Shown here piece by piece: positions 32,618 through 44,971 of a stretch of DNA of 64,000 nucleotides. The notes under the pieces were generated by a model. The model saw only the letters and a list, made by a program, of their open reading frames with translations, did no database searches and was not told where the DNA came from. Source of the stretch: Cherax quadricarinatus (Eukaryota > Arthropoda > Malacostraca > Decapoda > Parastacidae); the NCBI RefSeq assembly GCF_038502225.1, contig NC_091298.1:28114048-28178047 (forward strand). Reading direction: 5' to 3'. Position numbers and translations under genes: made by a program. Each line of letters opens with the position of its first letter. Positions within the stretch are counted from its first letter, which is position 1.

Positions 32618-33995
32618 ATAAGTGAACAGTATTTAGATAAGGCTAAAGAGGTCTTTGTGGCATTTATGGATTTGGAAAAGGCGTATGACAGGGTGGATAG
32701 GGGGGCAATGTGGCAGATGTTGCAAGTGTATGGTGTAGGAGGTAGGTTACTGAAAGCAGTGAAGAGTTTTTACGAGGATAGTGAGGCTCAAGTTAGAGTA
32801 TGTAGGAAAGAGGGAAATTTTTTCCCAGTAAAAGTAGGCCTTAGACAAGGATGTGTGATGTCACCGTGGTTGTTTAATATATTTATAGATGGGGTTGTAA
32901 GAGAAGTAAATGCGAGGGTCTTGGCAAGAGGCGTGGAGTTAAAAGATAAAGAATCACACACAAAGTGGGAGTTGTCACAGCTGCTCTTTGCTGATGACAC
33001 TGTGCTCTTGGGAGATTCTGAAGAGAAGTTGCAGAGATTGGTGGATGAATTTGGTAGGGTGTGCAAAAGAAGAAAATTAAAGGTGAATACAGGAAAGAGT
33101 AAGGTTATGAGGATAACAAAAAGATTAGGTGATGAAAGATTGAATATCAGATTGGAGGGAGAGAGTATGGAGGAGGTGAACGTATTCAGATATTTGGGAG
33201 TGGACGTGTCAGCGGATGGGTCTATGAAAGATGAGGTGAATCATAGAATTGATGAGGGAAAAAGAGTGAGTGGTGCACTTAGGAGTCTGTGGAGACAAAG
33301 AACTTTGTCCTTGGAGGCAAAGAGGGGAATGTATGAGAGTATAGTTTTACCAACGCTCTTATATGGGTGTGAAGCGTGGGTGATGAATGTTGCAGCGAGG
33401 AGAAGGCTGGAGGCAGTGGAGATGTCGTGTCTGAGGGCAATGTGTGGTGTGAATATAATGCAGAGAATTCGTAGTTTGGAAGTTAGGAGGAGGTGTGGGA
33501 TTACCAAAACTGTTGTCCAGAGGGCTGAGGAAGGGTTGTTGAGGTGGTTCGGACATGTAGAGAGAATGGAGCGAAACAGAATGACTTCAAGAGTGTATCA
33601 GTCTGTAGTGGAAGGAAGGCGGGGTAGGGGTCGGCCTAGGAAGGGTTGGAGGGAGGGGGTAAAGGAGGTTTTGTGTGCGAGGGGCTTGGACTTCCAGCAG
33701 GCATGTGTGAGCGTGTTTGATAGGAGTGAATGGAGACAAATGGTTTTTAATACTTGACGTGCTGTTGGAGTGTGAGCAAAGTAACATTTATGAAGGGATT
33801 CAGGGAAACCGGCAGGCCGGACTTGAGTCCTGGAGATGGGAAGTACAGTGCCTGCACTCTGAAGGAGGGGTGTTAATGTTGCAGTTTAAAAACTGTAGTG
33901 TAAAGCACCCTTCTGGCAAGACAGTGATGGAGTGAATGATGGTGAAAGTTTTTCTTTTTCGGGCCACCCTGCCTTGGTGGGAATCGGCCAGTGTG
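32618..33995 (+). mobile_element. RTE-like LINE (family B), young 5'-truncated copy
   Basis: Begins within the RT (GTGAACAGTATTTAGATAAG) and ends GGGAATCGGCCAGTGTGATA-AT plus an A-rich tail. Over the shared 1.37 kb it differs from 49600-50975 at about half a dozen positions by eye. Both ends lie in AT-rich repeats, so the target duplication cannot be read. Confidence 0.9.
32657..33757 (+). pseudogene. RTE-like reverse transcriptase, 5'-truncated, open frame
   Basis: 366 codons without a stop: AFMDLEKAYDRVDRGAMWQM, GLRQGCVMSPWLFNIFIDGV, LLFADDTVLLGD (catalytic Asp pair), NVFRYLGVDVSADGS, LLYGCEAWV and the C-terminal GLLRWFGHVERM and GRRGRGRPRKGWREGVKEVL that mark RTE-type proteins. The endonuclease and the start of the RT are missing, so it cannot retrotranspose alone. 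The clean frame shows recent insertion, not selection. Confidence 0.9.
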
Positions 33996-34437
33996 ATAAT
34001 AAAAATAAAAAAAAAATAATAATAATAGCAATAATTATTATTATATTACATTTTTTTTTCTTTAGCAAGTCGGCCGTCTTCCACCAAGGCAGGGTGACCC
34101 AAAAAGAAAGAAAAGCCCGAAAAAGAAAATACTTTCATCATCATTCAACACTTTCACCTCGCTCACACATAATCGCTGTTTTCGCAGAGGTGTTCAGAAG
34201 ACAACAATTTAGAAGCATGTACGTAATAAAGATACACAACATATCCCTCCAAACTGCCAATATCCCAAACCCCTCCTTTAAAGTGCAGGCATTGTATTTC
34301 CCATTTCCAGGACTAAGTCCGGCTATATAAAAATCACCAGTTTCCCTGAATCTCTTCACTAAATATTACCCTGCTCACACTCCAACAGCTCGTCAGGTCC
34401 CAAATACCATTCGTCTCCATTCACTCCTATCTAAGAG

Positions 34438-34545
34438 ACACTTATGCAACACATGGGAATCTTTATTGAAGATTCCCATGTGCTGCATAAGAAGATTTTC
34501 AATAAAGATTCCCATGTGTTGCATAAGTGTCTCAATTCTTCAACT
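34438..34545. repeat. Compound palindrome inserted in an RTE
   Basis: Arms ACACTTATGCAACACATGGG and its complement enclose an inner repeat of the same motif (GATTCCCATGTGCTGCATAAG). Three copies of one ~33-bp unit alternate in orientation. It interrupts the RTE C-terminal coding region between GGAGTG and AACACGCTC blocks. Confidence 0.75.
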
Positions 34546-34624
34546 TGTCGGTTTTCTAAACCATTCATCACACACTCCTATCTAACACGCTCACGCACTC
34601 TTGCTGGAAGTCCAAGCCCCTCGC

Positions 34625-36849
34625 CTACAAAACATTCTTTACCCCCTCCCTCCAACCTTTTCGAGGACGACCCCTACCCTGCCTTCCTTCCCCTACAGAT
34701 TTATACGCTCTCCATGTCATTCTACTTTGATCCATTCTCTCTAAATGACCAAACCACCTCAACAACCCCTCTTCAGCCCTCTGACTAATACTTTTATTAA
34801 CTCCACACCTTCTCCTAGTTTCCACACTCCAAATTTTCTGCATAATATTTACACCACACATTGCCCTTAGACAGGACATCTCCACTGCCTCCAACCGCCT
34901 CCTCGCTGCAGCATTTACAACCCAAGCTTCACACCCATATAAGAGTGTTGGTAGTACTATACTTTTATACATTCCCTTCTTTGCCTTCATAGATAACATT
35001 TTTTTGTCTTCACATATACCTCAACACACTGCTCGCCTTTTTTCCTTCATCAATTCTATGATTAACCTCATCCTTCATAAATCCATCTGTTGACACGTCA
35101 CCTCCCAAATATCTGAAAACATTCACTTCTTCCATACTCCTCCTCCCCAATTTGATATCCAATTTTTCTTTATCTAAATCATTTGATACCCTCATCACCT
35201 TACTCTTTTCTATGTTCACTTTCAACTTTCTACCGTTACACACACTCCCAAACTTGTCCACTAACCTTTGCAATTTTTCTTTAGAATCTCCCATAAGCTC
35301 AGTATCATCAGTTCCCATTTTGTATTTGATTCCCCATAATTTAATCCTACCCCTCTCCCGAGCACCCTAACATTTGCTTCTTTTACAACCCTATCTATAA
35401 TTACATTAAACAACCATGGCGACATTACACATCCCTGTCTAAGACCTACTTTTATCAGGAATTAGTCTCCCTCTCTTCTACACTCCCTAACCTGAGCCTC
35501 AGTATCCTCATAAAAACTCTTTACAGCATTTAGTAACTTACCACCTATTCCATATACTTGCAACATCTGCCACATTGCTCCCCTATCCACTCTATCATGT
35601 GCCTTTTCTAAATCCATAAATGCAATAAAAACTTCCCTACCTTTATCTAAATACTGTTCACATATATGCTTCAATGTAAACACTTGATCTACACATCCCC
35701 TACCCACTCTAAAACCTCCTTGCTCATTCACAGTTCTACATTCTGTCTTACCTCAAATTCTTTCAATAATAACCCTATCGTATACTTTTCCTGGTATGCT
35801 CGGTAAACTTATTCCTCTATAATTTTTACAGTCTCTTTTGTCCCCCTTCCCTTTATATAAAGGGACTATACATTCTCTCTGCCAATCCCTAGGTACCTTC
35901 CCCTCTTTCATACATTTATTAAACAAAAATACCATCCACTCCAACACTATATACCCCCCCCCCCCTTGCTTTTAACATTTCTGTCATGATCCCGTCAGTT
36001 CTAGCTGCTTTACCCCCTTTCATTCTATGTAATGCCTCGTGCACCTCCCTGACGCTCACATCCTGCTCTTCTTCACTCCTAAAAGAAGGTATACCTCCCT
36101 GGCCAGTGCATGCAATTACCACTTCCCTTTCTTCGTCGACATTTAAAAGTTCCTCAAAATATTCTTGACATTTACCCAATACCTCCATCTCCCCATCTAC
36201 TAACTCCCCTACTCTGTTTTTAACTGACAAATCCATTTGTTCCCTAGGCTTTCTTAACTTGTTTAACTCACTCCAAAATTTTTTCTTGTTTTCATTAAAA
36301 TTTCTTGACAGTGCCTCTCCCACTCTATCGTCTCTTCTTCTCCTTTTGCACCCTCTCACCACTCTCTTCACCTTTCTTTTACTCTTCATATACTCTGTTC
36401 TTCTTATAACACTTCTGCTTTGTAAAAACCTCTCATAAGCTACCTTTTTCTCTTTTATCACACCCTTTACTTCATCATTCCACAAATCACTACTCTTTCC
36501 TCCTGCACCCACCCTCCTATAACCACAAACTTCTGCCCCACATTCTAATAAGTACTGCATTTTTAAAACTATTCCAACCCTCTTCAACCCCCTCATTACT
36601 CATACTTGCACCAGCCCACCTTTCTGCCAATAGTTGCTTATATCTCACTCGAACTTCCTCCTCTCTTAGTTTATACACTTTCACCTCCCTCTTACTTGTT
36701 GTTTCCATTTTCCTCTTGTCCCATCTTCCTCTTACACTAACTGTAGCTACAACTGAATAATGATCTGATATATCAGTTGCCCCTCTATAAACGTGTATAT
36801 CCTGGAGCCTACCCATCAACCTTTTATCCACCAATACATAATCTAACAA
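34625..36849 (-). pseudogene. RTE-like endonuclease C-terminus and reverse transcriptase, broken into frames
   Basis: Segments: 36849-36517 (SLLDYVLVDKR, ATDISDHYSVVATV), 36596-35919 (basic linker, KLRKPREQMDLSVKNRVGEL, RMKGGKAARTDGI), 35947-35753 (YKGKGDKRDCKNYRGISLPS), 35731-35462 (GGFRVGRGCVDQVFTLKH, AFMDLEKAHDRVDRGAMWQM), 35318-35010 and 34999-34625. The FADD motif at about 35318 reads MGTDDTELM, so its Phe-Ala is lost. At 35545-35570 it gives the unbroken TTGCAAGTATATGGAATAGG site that is split by a Tigger at 56328. Confidence 0.9.
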
Positions 36850-36956
36850 ACTACTTTCATCACGTGCTATGTCATACCTTGTATATTTATTTATCCTCTT
36901 TTCATAAAATATGTATTACTTATTACCAAATCTTTTTCTTCACATAGCTCAATTAA

Positions 36957-38036
36957 CCCTTTGACTGTTTCAGGCCCCTCTCTGAAACTGTCATTCTATG
37001 TCTCTCAATTTTTGAAAAAAAAAAAAATTATTTTTTCTTATGAAATGATAGAGAATCTTTTCCCGATGGTAATGACACCAAAAGTTCGAAATTTGGTCGA
37101 AAACTCGTGGAATTATGCTCCCGCGAAGTTAGCGGTCTCGGCGACATATGCGTATCGGCGATTTCGCCGACTTTGAGCCCAATTTTCAGCCAATTCCATT
37201 GTTCCAGTTGACCAAACTCATAGCTATTTCTTTAGAACTCCATTTTATCTATCAGCTGAGTACAAGAAACCTCCCATTTACTAATTTGGACTACCCAATA
37301 TGGTGGTCAGAAATTATCAATTTGGCCAATTTCACGCAAAATAAAAAAGATGCCAATTTCAAAATAGGGTCCAGAATAAACAAGGTAGACATTCGTGGCA
37401 CTAAAATAACATATGCTCTGTTCATTAGTCACATCTCTAGGCCCCTCTTATATTATTATTGCTTTCTATTTTGATTTTTTATTCATACAAAAAAATACAA
37501 AATTTACTGTTATGCAGACGACTGCATTATTGTAAAAATGGTATAAATAATATCAGTGCACTAGTAAAAGAATATTAGACTCCCCAGTTGACGTGTATTG
37601 GATGTGTGGTGTGATTTATGTACTCTTGAACATTGGTAAAAATCGAACATTTCCGCTACTTTGAGCTCAGTTTCAAGGTCGTTTTCATCGTAAAAGTAAT
37701 GAAAATCATCTCTATTTCTGTAATATGTTTTCCATTTTATCACCTAAGACCATGAAGACGCGAATACAACGATAAATACTATACCAAAATACACCTCAAA
37801 GTCGGCGTTTTATTCCAAAAAAACGATCAGAGTTTTTTTTTTCTCATTACGCAATGTGTGCTGCAGGATTTTTTTTATGTGGTGCACACTGACCACACAG
37901 ACCCATTCTCTCACATGTGGGCCTACCAGCTTTCTCCCACTTGATTTGAAGCCGCTAGAATTATTGAGTATACATGTATATACGTCAGAAACATTGGCTC
38001 GTAAGACGTATTTATACGTCGAAAACAGTCAAAGGG
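36957..38036. mobile_element. TTAA-flanked nonautonomous element inside an RTE (1080 bp)
   Basis: Termini CCCTTTGACTGTTTC and GAAAACAGTCAAAGGG, TTAA at 36953-36956 and 38037-38040. The RTE copy at 256-290 has the undisturbed CTCAATTAAAGGCTCCCC, which proves TTAA duplication. The right end carries ACGTATTTATACGT and TGTATATACGTC, a third variant of the terminal palindrome. Confidence 0.92.
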
Positions 38037-38164
38037 TTAAAGGCTCCCCATTTTCATTTATCCCTGGCACCCCAGATTTACTTACTACTCCCTCCACAAC
38101 ATTTTTACCCACTTTAGCATTCACTCAACATTTCCAAAAATTTCTCTTTCTCTTTGTTTTTTTA

Positions 38165-39050
<886 letters not shown>

Positions 39051-39622
39051 GTGCATATACCCTTACTATAACCCACTTTTCACATCCAGCCTTTATTTTA
39101 CTCCACATAATCCTTGTATTAATACATTTATAGTCCCTCTTTTCCTGCCATAGCTTATCCTTCAACATTATTGCTACTCCTCTTTTAGCTCTAACTCTGT
39201 TTGAAACCCCTGACCTAATCCCATTTATTCCTCTCCACTGAAACTCTCCCACCCCCATCAGCTTTGTTTCACTTAAAGCCAGGACATCCAGCTTTTTCTC
39301 ATTCATAACATTCACACAACATCGACGCACATTCAGACATCCCACTTCGACAATTTTCTTCTTATTCTTTTTAGTAATCTTTACAGGAAAAGGGGTTACT
39401 AGCCCATTGTTCCCGGCATTTTAGTTGACTTTTACAACACACACATGGCTTACAGAGGAAAGATTCTTATTCCACTTCCCCATGGATATAAAAGGAAAAG
39501 TGATAAGAACAAGAACTATTAAGATAAAATAAAAAAACTCAGATGAGTGTGTATAAATAAACATGTACATGTATGTGTAGTGTGACCTAAGTGTAAGTAG
39601 AAGTAGCAAGATGTACCTGTAA

Positions 39623-40014
39623 CTCAAGAAATCGTAATGACACGATTGCAAACAAACCATACCCCCGGCCGGGATTGAACCCGCGGTCATAGTCTCAAAA
39701 CTCTATGACCGCGGGTTCAATCCCGGCCGGGGTATGGTTTGTTTGCAATCGTGTCATTACGATTTCTTGAGTCATGTTGACGGCAGTGAAGGGACTTGAG
39801 CTAGAGTTCGTCACTGCCTCGCTAGCTGGAGATTCGTCTGTAAAAACTTGCATTTGTGGTCACAGTGGTGCCTGTGCTAACCTTCCTATGGTGTAGAAAT
39901 ATACCTAGTTGGATGAATCTTATTGTGGCTAGCTGGTCTAGTGGCTAACGCGACGGGCTGGAGTTTTGAGACTCTATGATCGCGGGTTCAATCCCGGCCG
40001 GGGGTATGGTTTAC
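39623..40014 (+). mobile_element. tRNA-derived SINE with a head-to-head palindrome
   Basis: 392 bp flanked by the perfect 10-bp duplication GTACCTGTAA (39613-39622, 40015-40024) within the RTE 5' UTR. 39623-39772 is a hairpin with ~72-bp arms containing CGCGGGTTCAATCCCGGCCG. The right part, 39927-40006, has an A-box-like TGGTCTAGTGGCTAACGCG and the B box GGGTTCAATCC with the spacing of a tRNA-derived promoter. It is not a functional tRNA gene: I cannot form a full cloverleaf. Confidence 0.8.
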
Positions 40015-40072
40015 GTACCTGTAATCTTGCATATTTATGAGACAGACAAAAGACACCAGCAATCCTACCATC

Positions 40073-41045
40073 ATAAGAACATAAGAAAGGAGGATCACTG
40101 CAGCAGGCCTGTTGGCCCATACTCAGCAGGGCCTTTACAATCCATCCCACTAACAAAAGATTTGACCAACCCAATTTTCAATGCTCCCCAAGAAATAGTC
40201 TGACAACTCTATCCACTCATTTGCAAGTCCCACTCAAATCCAACCCCTCCCAGTCGTATATTTATCCAACCTAAATTTAAAGCTACCTAAAGTCCTAGCC
40301 TCAATAACCCAACTAGGTAGACTGTTCCACTCATCAACTACCCTATTTCCAAACCAATACTTTCCTATGTCCTTTCTAAATCTAAACTTGTCTAATTTAA
40401 ATCCATTGCTGCGGGTTCTCTCTTGGAGAGATTTCCTCAAGACCTTATTAATGTCCCATTTATTAATACCTATCTTCCACTTTTGATGTTCACCTATCTT
40501 CCACTTATGCACTTCGATCATGTCTCCCCTCATTCTTCGTCTAACAAGTGAATGTAATTTAAGAGTCTTCAATCTTTCTTCATAAGGAAGATTTCTAATG
40601 CTATGTATTAATTTAGTCATTCTACGCTGAATGTTTTCTAACGAATTTATGTCCATTCTGTAATATGGAGACCAGAACTGAGCTGCATAATCTAGGTGAG
40701 GCCTTACTAATGATGTGTAAAGCTGCAGTATAACCTCTGGACTTCTGTTGCTTACACTTCTTGATATAAATCCCAATAATCTATTTGCCCTATTACGTAC
40801 GCTTAGGCACTGCTGTCTTGGTTTAAGGTTACTGCTCCCCGTAACCCCCAAGTCCTTTTCACAATCTGTATGGCTAAGTTCTACATTATTTAACTTATAA
40901 GTGCTAGGGTTGTGGACACTCCCGAGCTTCAGAACCTTGCATTTATCTACATTGAACTGCATCTGCCACTTTGCTGACCAGGTATTGAGTTTGTCTAAAT
41001 CCTCCTGAAGTTCCCTGTAAATCCTCCTGAAGTTCCCTGAAAAAT
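40073..41045 (-). mobile_element. CR1-type LINE, 5'-truncated
   Basis: Same family as 1960-5933, reaching only from the RT C-terminal part through a complete 3' UTR (AGGCCTGCTGCAGTGATCCT) to a CTTATGTTCTTATG end. Inserted in the RTE 5' UTR; no clear target duplication. It supplies the 3' end missing in the + copy. Confidence 0.88.
40234..41030 (-). pseudogene. CR1 ORF2 C-terminal fragment
   Basis: Open from the truncation to TGA at 40234: QMQFNVDKCKVLKLGSVHNP, EKDLGVTGSSNLK, LYTSLVRPHLDYAAQFWSPY, ENIQRRMTKLIHSIRNLPYE, WFGNRVVDEWNSLPSWVIEA. Compared with the + copy, a short direct duplication gives KWKIGEHQKWKIG. The FADD motif is not included. Confidence 0.88.
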
Positions 41046-41179
41046 CCTTCTGTAATTGTAAAACAATTACAGGCTTTCGTTTTACACTCACTTGGCAGGA
41101 CGGTAGTACCTCCCTGGGTGGTTGCTGTCTACCAAACTACTACCTGCAATATAATTATAATGTAGATGTAGTACTAATA

Positions 41180-41610
41180 TTACACTGCAGCAGGCCTGTT
41201 GGCCCATACTAAGCAGGTCCTTCACAATCCATCCCACTAACAGAATATTTGCCTAACTCAGTTTTCAATGTTATCCAAGCAATAAGTTTTGATAATTCTA
41301 TTTACTCATGTGCAGGTCCCACTCACATCGAACCCCTCTCACTCGTGTATTTATCCAACCTAAATTTGAAACTACCCAAGGTTTTAGCTTTTATAGAGCC
41401 TTGGGTAGCTTTAAAAAGAGATTGGACAAATATGCGAGTGGGAGGGGCTAGGTATGATTGGTGTAGTGGGTACATAATAACATTAGAAAGGGGGAACACT
41501 GCAGTAGACCTGTTGGCCCATACTAGGCAGGCCCTTCACAGATCCAACCCACTAACAGAATAAACGTACCCAAGCAATAAGTGTTGACATTTCTATTTAC
41601 TCATCTTGAC
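41180..41610. mobile_element. CR1 3'-end fragments in mixed orientation
   Basis: 41190-41395 (minus; CAGCAGGCCTGTTGGCCCAT), 41396-41455 (plus; GAGCCTTGGGTAGCTTTAAA, GCGAGTGGGAGGGGC) and 41478-41610 (minus again). A middle piece is inverted relative to its neighbours. Diverged from the two larger CR1 copies. Confidence 0.75.
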
Positions 41611-41689
41611 TGTGCTAATGGAGTTACAGGAAACTGACATTGAAGAAATGCTGAACACTGACAATGATGCACCCGTTGTGAATTCCTAG

Positions 41690-41912
41690 AGTGATGAAAT
41701 TAGATGAATTGTGATATATAAATAAGCCGTAGAGTTGATATTAGCATCATATTGAAGTATTTTGTCGTGCCTCCTAAGAGCAGGAATTCCGCTGGAATGG
41801 ACCAATGCCATTTCAATTAATTTAAATGGGGAAAATTGACTCGGCATACGAACAAATCGGGATACGAACAAGGTCACGGAATGGATTAAATTCGTTAGCT
41901 GAGGTTCCACTG
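41690..41912. mobile_element. Tigger-type right-end fragment
   Basis: Ends GTTAGCTGAGGTTCCACTG-TA, complementary to the left terminus at 18258. It shares the GGGGAAAATTGACTCGGCAT and GGTCACGGAATGGATTAAAT blocks in reverse. No left end. Confidence 0.7.
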
Positions 41913-42036
41913 TATTCAGAGCGCTGGGCGAGAGAATGTAGATCTACATTTTGACAGGTAACGGATTAAAATGGTATCTTGCTGAAATGTATAAGACTTA
42001 TTACTTAATGCTACTTAGAACCATATGTGCTGAGTA

Positions 42037-43165
42037 CAATGGACCCCCGGTTCACGATATTAATCCATTCCTGAGAGCTCATCGTAAACCAAAATTATCG
42101 GAAAGCGAATCAATTTTCCCCATAAGAAATAATGAAAATCAAATTAATCCGTGCAAGACACCCAAAAGTATGAAAAAAAAAATTTTTTACCACATGAAAT
42201 ATTAATTTTAATACACACAAACTGAAGAAGACATGCACATTTACATGACACTTACCTTTATTGAAGATCTGGTGATGATTGATGGGATGGGAGGAGGGGA
42301 GAGTGTGGATGGTCTTAGTGTTTAGAAGGGGAATCCCCTTCCATTAGGACTTGAGGTAGCAAGTCCTTTTCTGGGGTTACTTCCCTTCTTCTTTTAATGC
42401 CACTAGGACCAGCTTGAGAGTCACTGGACTTCTGTCGCACAACATATCTGTCCATAGAGGCCTGTACCTCTCGTTCCTTTATGACTTTCCTAAAGTGTTT
42501 CACAACATTGTCAGTGTAATAGTCACCAGCATGGCTTGCAATAGCTGTGTGAGGGTGATTTTCATCACCCTTTTCACAAATGATCGCTTGAGAGATGCTG
42601 TCTCCTGCTATCTGTTTTTCATTTATCCACACCAATAACAGTCTCTCAACATTTTCTAACACTTGCAGTTGCTGTTTCATAATCACAGTTGCACCTTTTG
42701 CAAGAACAGCTTCCTTGATTGCCGTTTTCCTGCTCACTATAGTAGAGATGGTTGATTGGGGTTTACTATACAACCTGACCAGTTCCGACACACACACTCC
42801 ACTTTCGTACTTTGCAATTATCTCTTTCTTCATTTCAACAGTCATTAGCATCCTTATTCTCGAAGGGTTGGCACTAGGAGCTTTCTTGGGGCCCATGGTG
42901 ACTTATTTTGCAGAAACAAGCACCAAAAACAGTGATAATATGGATAATATGGAATATACCGAATGTATGCTTAGATGCGCGCACACTGGCTAGCTTGTAA
43001 ACACTGGCACACACGGAGCAGTTCAGGCCACACGTGGACACGTCTCATACGCATCGTATCGCATACCGGGTTTTGTATTGGTAAGCGAGGCAAATTTTTT
43101 CGATCAAATGCATCGGCTACCGGATTTATCGGACAACGATAGCATCGGGAACCGGGGGTCCACTG
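42037..43165 (-). mobile_element. Tigger-type element, complete, DDE deleted (1129 bp)
   Basis: Termini CAATGGACCCCCGGTTCACG and GGGAACCGGGGGTCCACTG, flanked by TA (42035-42036, 43166-43167). The minus strand carries one open ORF (42315-42896) with the HTH and C-terminus joined and no catalytic core. Intact ends make it a plausible mobilisable nonautonomous element. Confidence 0.9.
42315..42896 (-). CDS. Tigger-derived HTH protein lacking the DDE domain
   Basis: 193 codons, ATG at 42894-42896. Residues 1-55 are the first CENP-B-type HTH (MGPKKAPSANPSRIRM, MKKEIIAKYESGVCVSELVR, SKPQSTISTIVSRKTAIKEA). Residues 60-105 are the linker and start of the second HTH (MKQQLQVLENVERLLLVWIN, AGDSISQAIICEK). 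From about 110 it jumps to the C-terminal part (VKHFRKVIKEREVQASMDRY, SQAGPSGIKRRREVTPEKDL). Full Tigger enzymes have about 300 residues of DDE domain in between. The join keeps frame and the ORF has no stop. It could be a DNA-binding repressor of related transposases (inference) or simply a recent deletion. Confidence 0.65.
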   Translation of the reverse strand: MGPKKAPSANPSRIRMLMTVEMKKEIIAKYESGVCVSELVRLYSKPQSTISTIVSRKTAIKEAVLAKGATVIMKQQLQVLENVERLLLVWINEKQIAGDSISQAIICEKGDENHPHTAIASHAGDYYTDNVVKHFRKVIKEREVQASMDRYVVRQKSSDSQAGPSGIKRRREVTPEKDLLPQVLMEGDSPSKH

Positions 43166-43225
43166 TAATTTATTAAAAATACAAAATCATGAAAGTTTGA
43201 AATTGAGAAGAATAATTATCTTGAG

Positions 43226-43370
43226 CTGACTAAAATGCTGGGAGCAAGGGGCTAGTAAGCCCTTTTCCTGTATACATTAAATTTAAAAATAAATTTAAAT
43301 TTTTCTTTTTAGGTCACCCTCCCTCGGTGGGATATGGCCGGTTTATTGAAAAAGAAGAAAATAATCTTGC
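43226..43370 (+). mobile_element. Short RTE-derived nonautonomous element, 5'-truncated
   Basis: GACTAAAATGCTGGGAGCAA and GGCTAGTAAGCCCTTTTCCT (5' UTR end) are followed after an A/T linker by GGTCACCCTCCCTCGGTGGG (RTE 3' tail). The same fusion is seen at 20281 and 51365. Confidence 0.75.
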
Positions 43371-43444
43371 TAATATAATCCTAATTTTTTTTTTTCACAT
43401 TCTCATATCTTCATGAAAGTATGTGATAACATCTGTACATTGCT

Positions 43445-43618
43445 AGTAACTAAAATATCTGGTTGTGTTCTGAGCACCTCTGCAAAAAGTGATAATGTGT
43501 GAGTGTGGTGAAAGTGTTGAATGATGATGAAAGCATTTTCTTTTTGGGAATTTTCTTTCTTTTTTGGGTCACCTTGCCTCGGTTGGAGACGGCCGACTTG
43601 TTGAAAAAAAAACAAAAA
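43445..43618 (+). mobile_element. RTE-A 3' tail fragment
   Basis: Matches 60395-60545: GTTGTGTTCTGAGCACCTCT, GTGAAAGTGTTGAATGATGA and GGAGACGGCCGACTTGTTGA, then poly-A. Confidence 0.85.
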
Positions 43619-44970
43619 AACACTGGTTGGGACAATCGCCTAATAATCCAGCATCATCGAGGCCATAATGGGGTGTTTTAGCTTGGATTTGTAATAGGAT
43701 CCCTCGTTAATGTCCTCTGCTGAAGAATTGAGACAAGAAATTTGTGGGACCTCAAAAATTGTGTGTGGATGACAAAATATGGGAAATGCAAACATCACTC
43801 ACAGGGAAGTGCACCAATAATCCTTGCATTTGGATCCTGGCTGGCCAGTGTCGAGTCTAGGTGTTAGGCAGGTATTGTGGTGTGATCTATCTATAGTAAT
43901 TAAATGGTAAGTTATAATACAAAGTTCTTTTTTAATAACACTAATAATTTATGTAGAATTATATTCTGTGTTCCCAGCAAGCCTAATCCTATACAGTCCA
44001 CAAAACCTTAATTACCAGAGTAGCTGGTTTTAATATTATAATTATAATTTAATGTCAGGTCTAGCTTTTTGTGAGTGGAGAGGAAGTGGGCATTCAAAGG
44101 AGTTGCATTTCAGTGACCTTCTGTGACATAAGTCCCACTTACCTCACCTAAATTACTTACGGGTAATAATTCAGGTAATATCCTGCAGGTGATTTGATGA
44201 TAATTTTTCACTTAACCTTTAACTTTGTACACACGTGATGATTGATGGACTAGTACACTGTATGTACAATTTTTTTTGGTTTCAGAAATATCACCTTGCA
44301 ATATTTTTGACCTCTGCACAACAGATTGGTTCTCCCAGAACCTCTTCATATCTTTGAAAAAAATCATAAGACCAGCTGGGTCCACACAGTGCATCATGGG
44401 TAACACTGCATAACTGGTATAAATAATAAAACCAGAACCTGTTGTTGCACTACTAGCTTCCCTACCAACAAACAGGATGTGGAACTGCCAGGAAGATGCC
44501 TTATTCATTTCAATTTCATGATACAGCCTCTCCTAACTAAACAATGGAGTTACGTTCCAAAGACCAAGTTGGTAAACTAATTCGTCGCTGAGGAACATAC
44601 TATAATGTTAGTTGATTTGTGTCAACCATCTTTGATATTGCTTTAATGTCACCTTTGCACCATTTATAGCATTTCTGGTATATTTTTAAATGTTTATACA
44701 GTAGTGTACTGTGTATTGTAATAAACAAGATAGAGGAAATCAGCTCTAATATACATTATTTAGGTATGCATATTGGTCAGAAAGCCTGTTGCAAGTCTGA
44801 GTCATCGGTAAACGAGTATGTCACTAAGTGAGGAAAGGCTGTATTGACAGTGGAATTCAGCAAAAAAAAAAAAAAAAAAAAAAAAAACTATGGAGTTAAC
44901 CTAGGATAATACGTACAATATAATTAAACATTTTGCCTTATTTCCATGTTTTGATTGGTATTACACTTTG
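43619..44970. other. ZNF598 intron, no confident element
   Basis: Mostly sequence seen only once in the window. 44524-44860 has the look of a decayed TIR transposon (GAGTTACGTTCCAAAGACCA, AAACGAGTATGTCACTAAGT) but no clear ends. A poly-A run lies at 44863-44887. The minus ORF at 44212-44508 has no recognisable domain and I do not call it. Confidence 0.45.
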
Positions 44971-44971
44971 A

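Noticed and set aside
39927..40006. Possible tRNA gene (A box and B box)
   Set aside because: No full cloverleaf or proper acceptor stem, and it is flanked by a SINE target duplication that covers the whole 392 bp.
44212..44508. 98-aa minus ORF with no repeat partner
   Set aside because: No motif, no splice context, no similarity I recognise. Length is compatible with chance in intron DNA.
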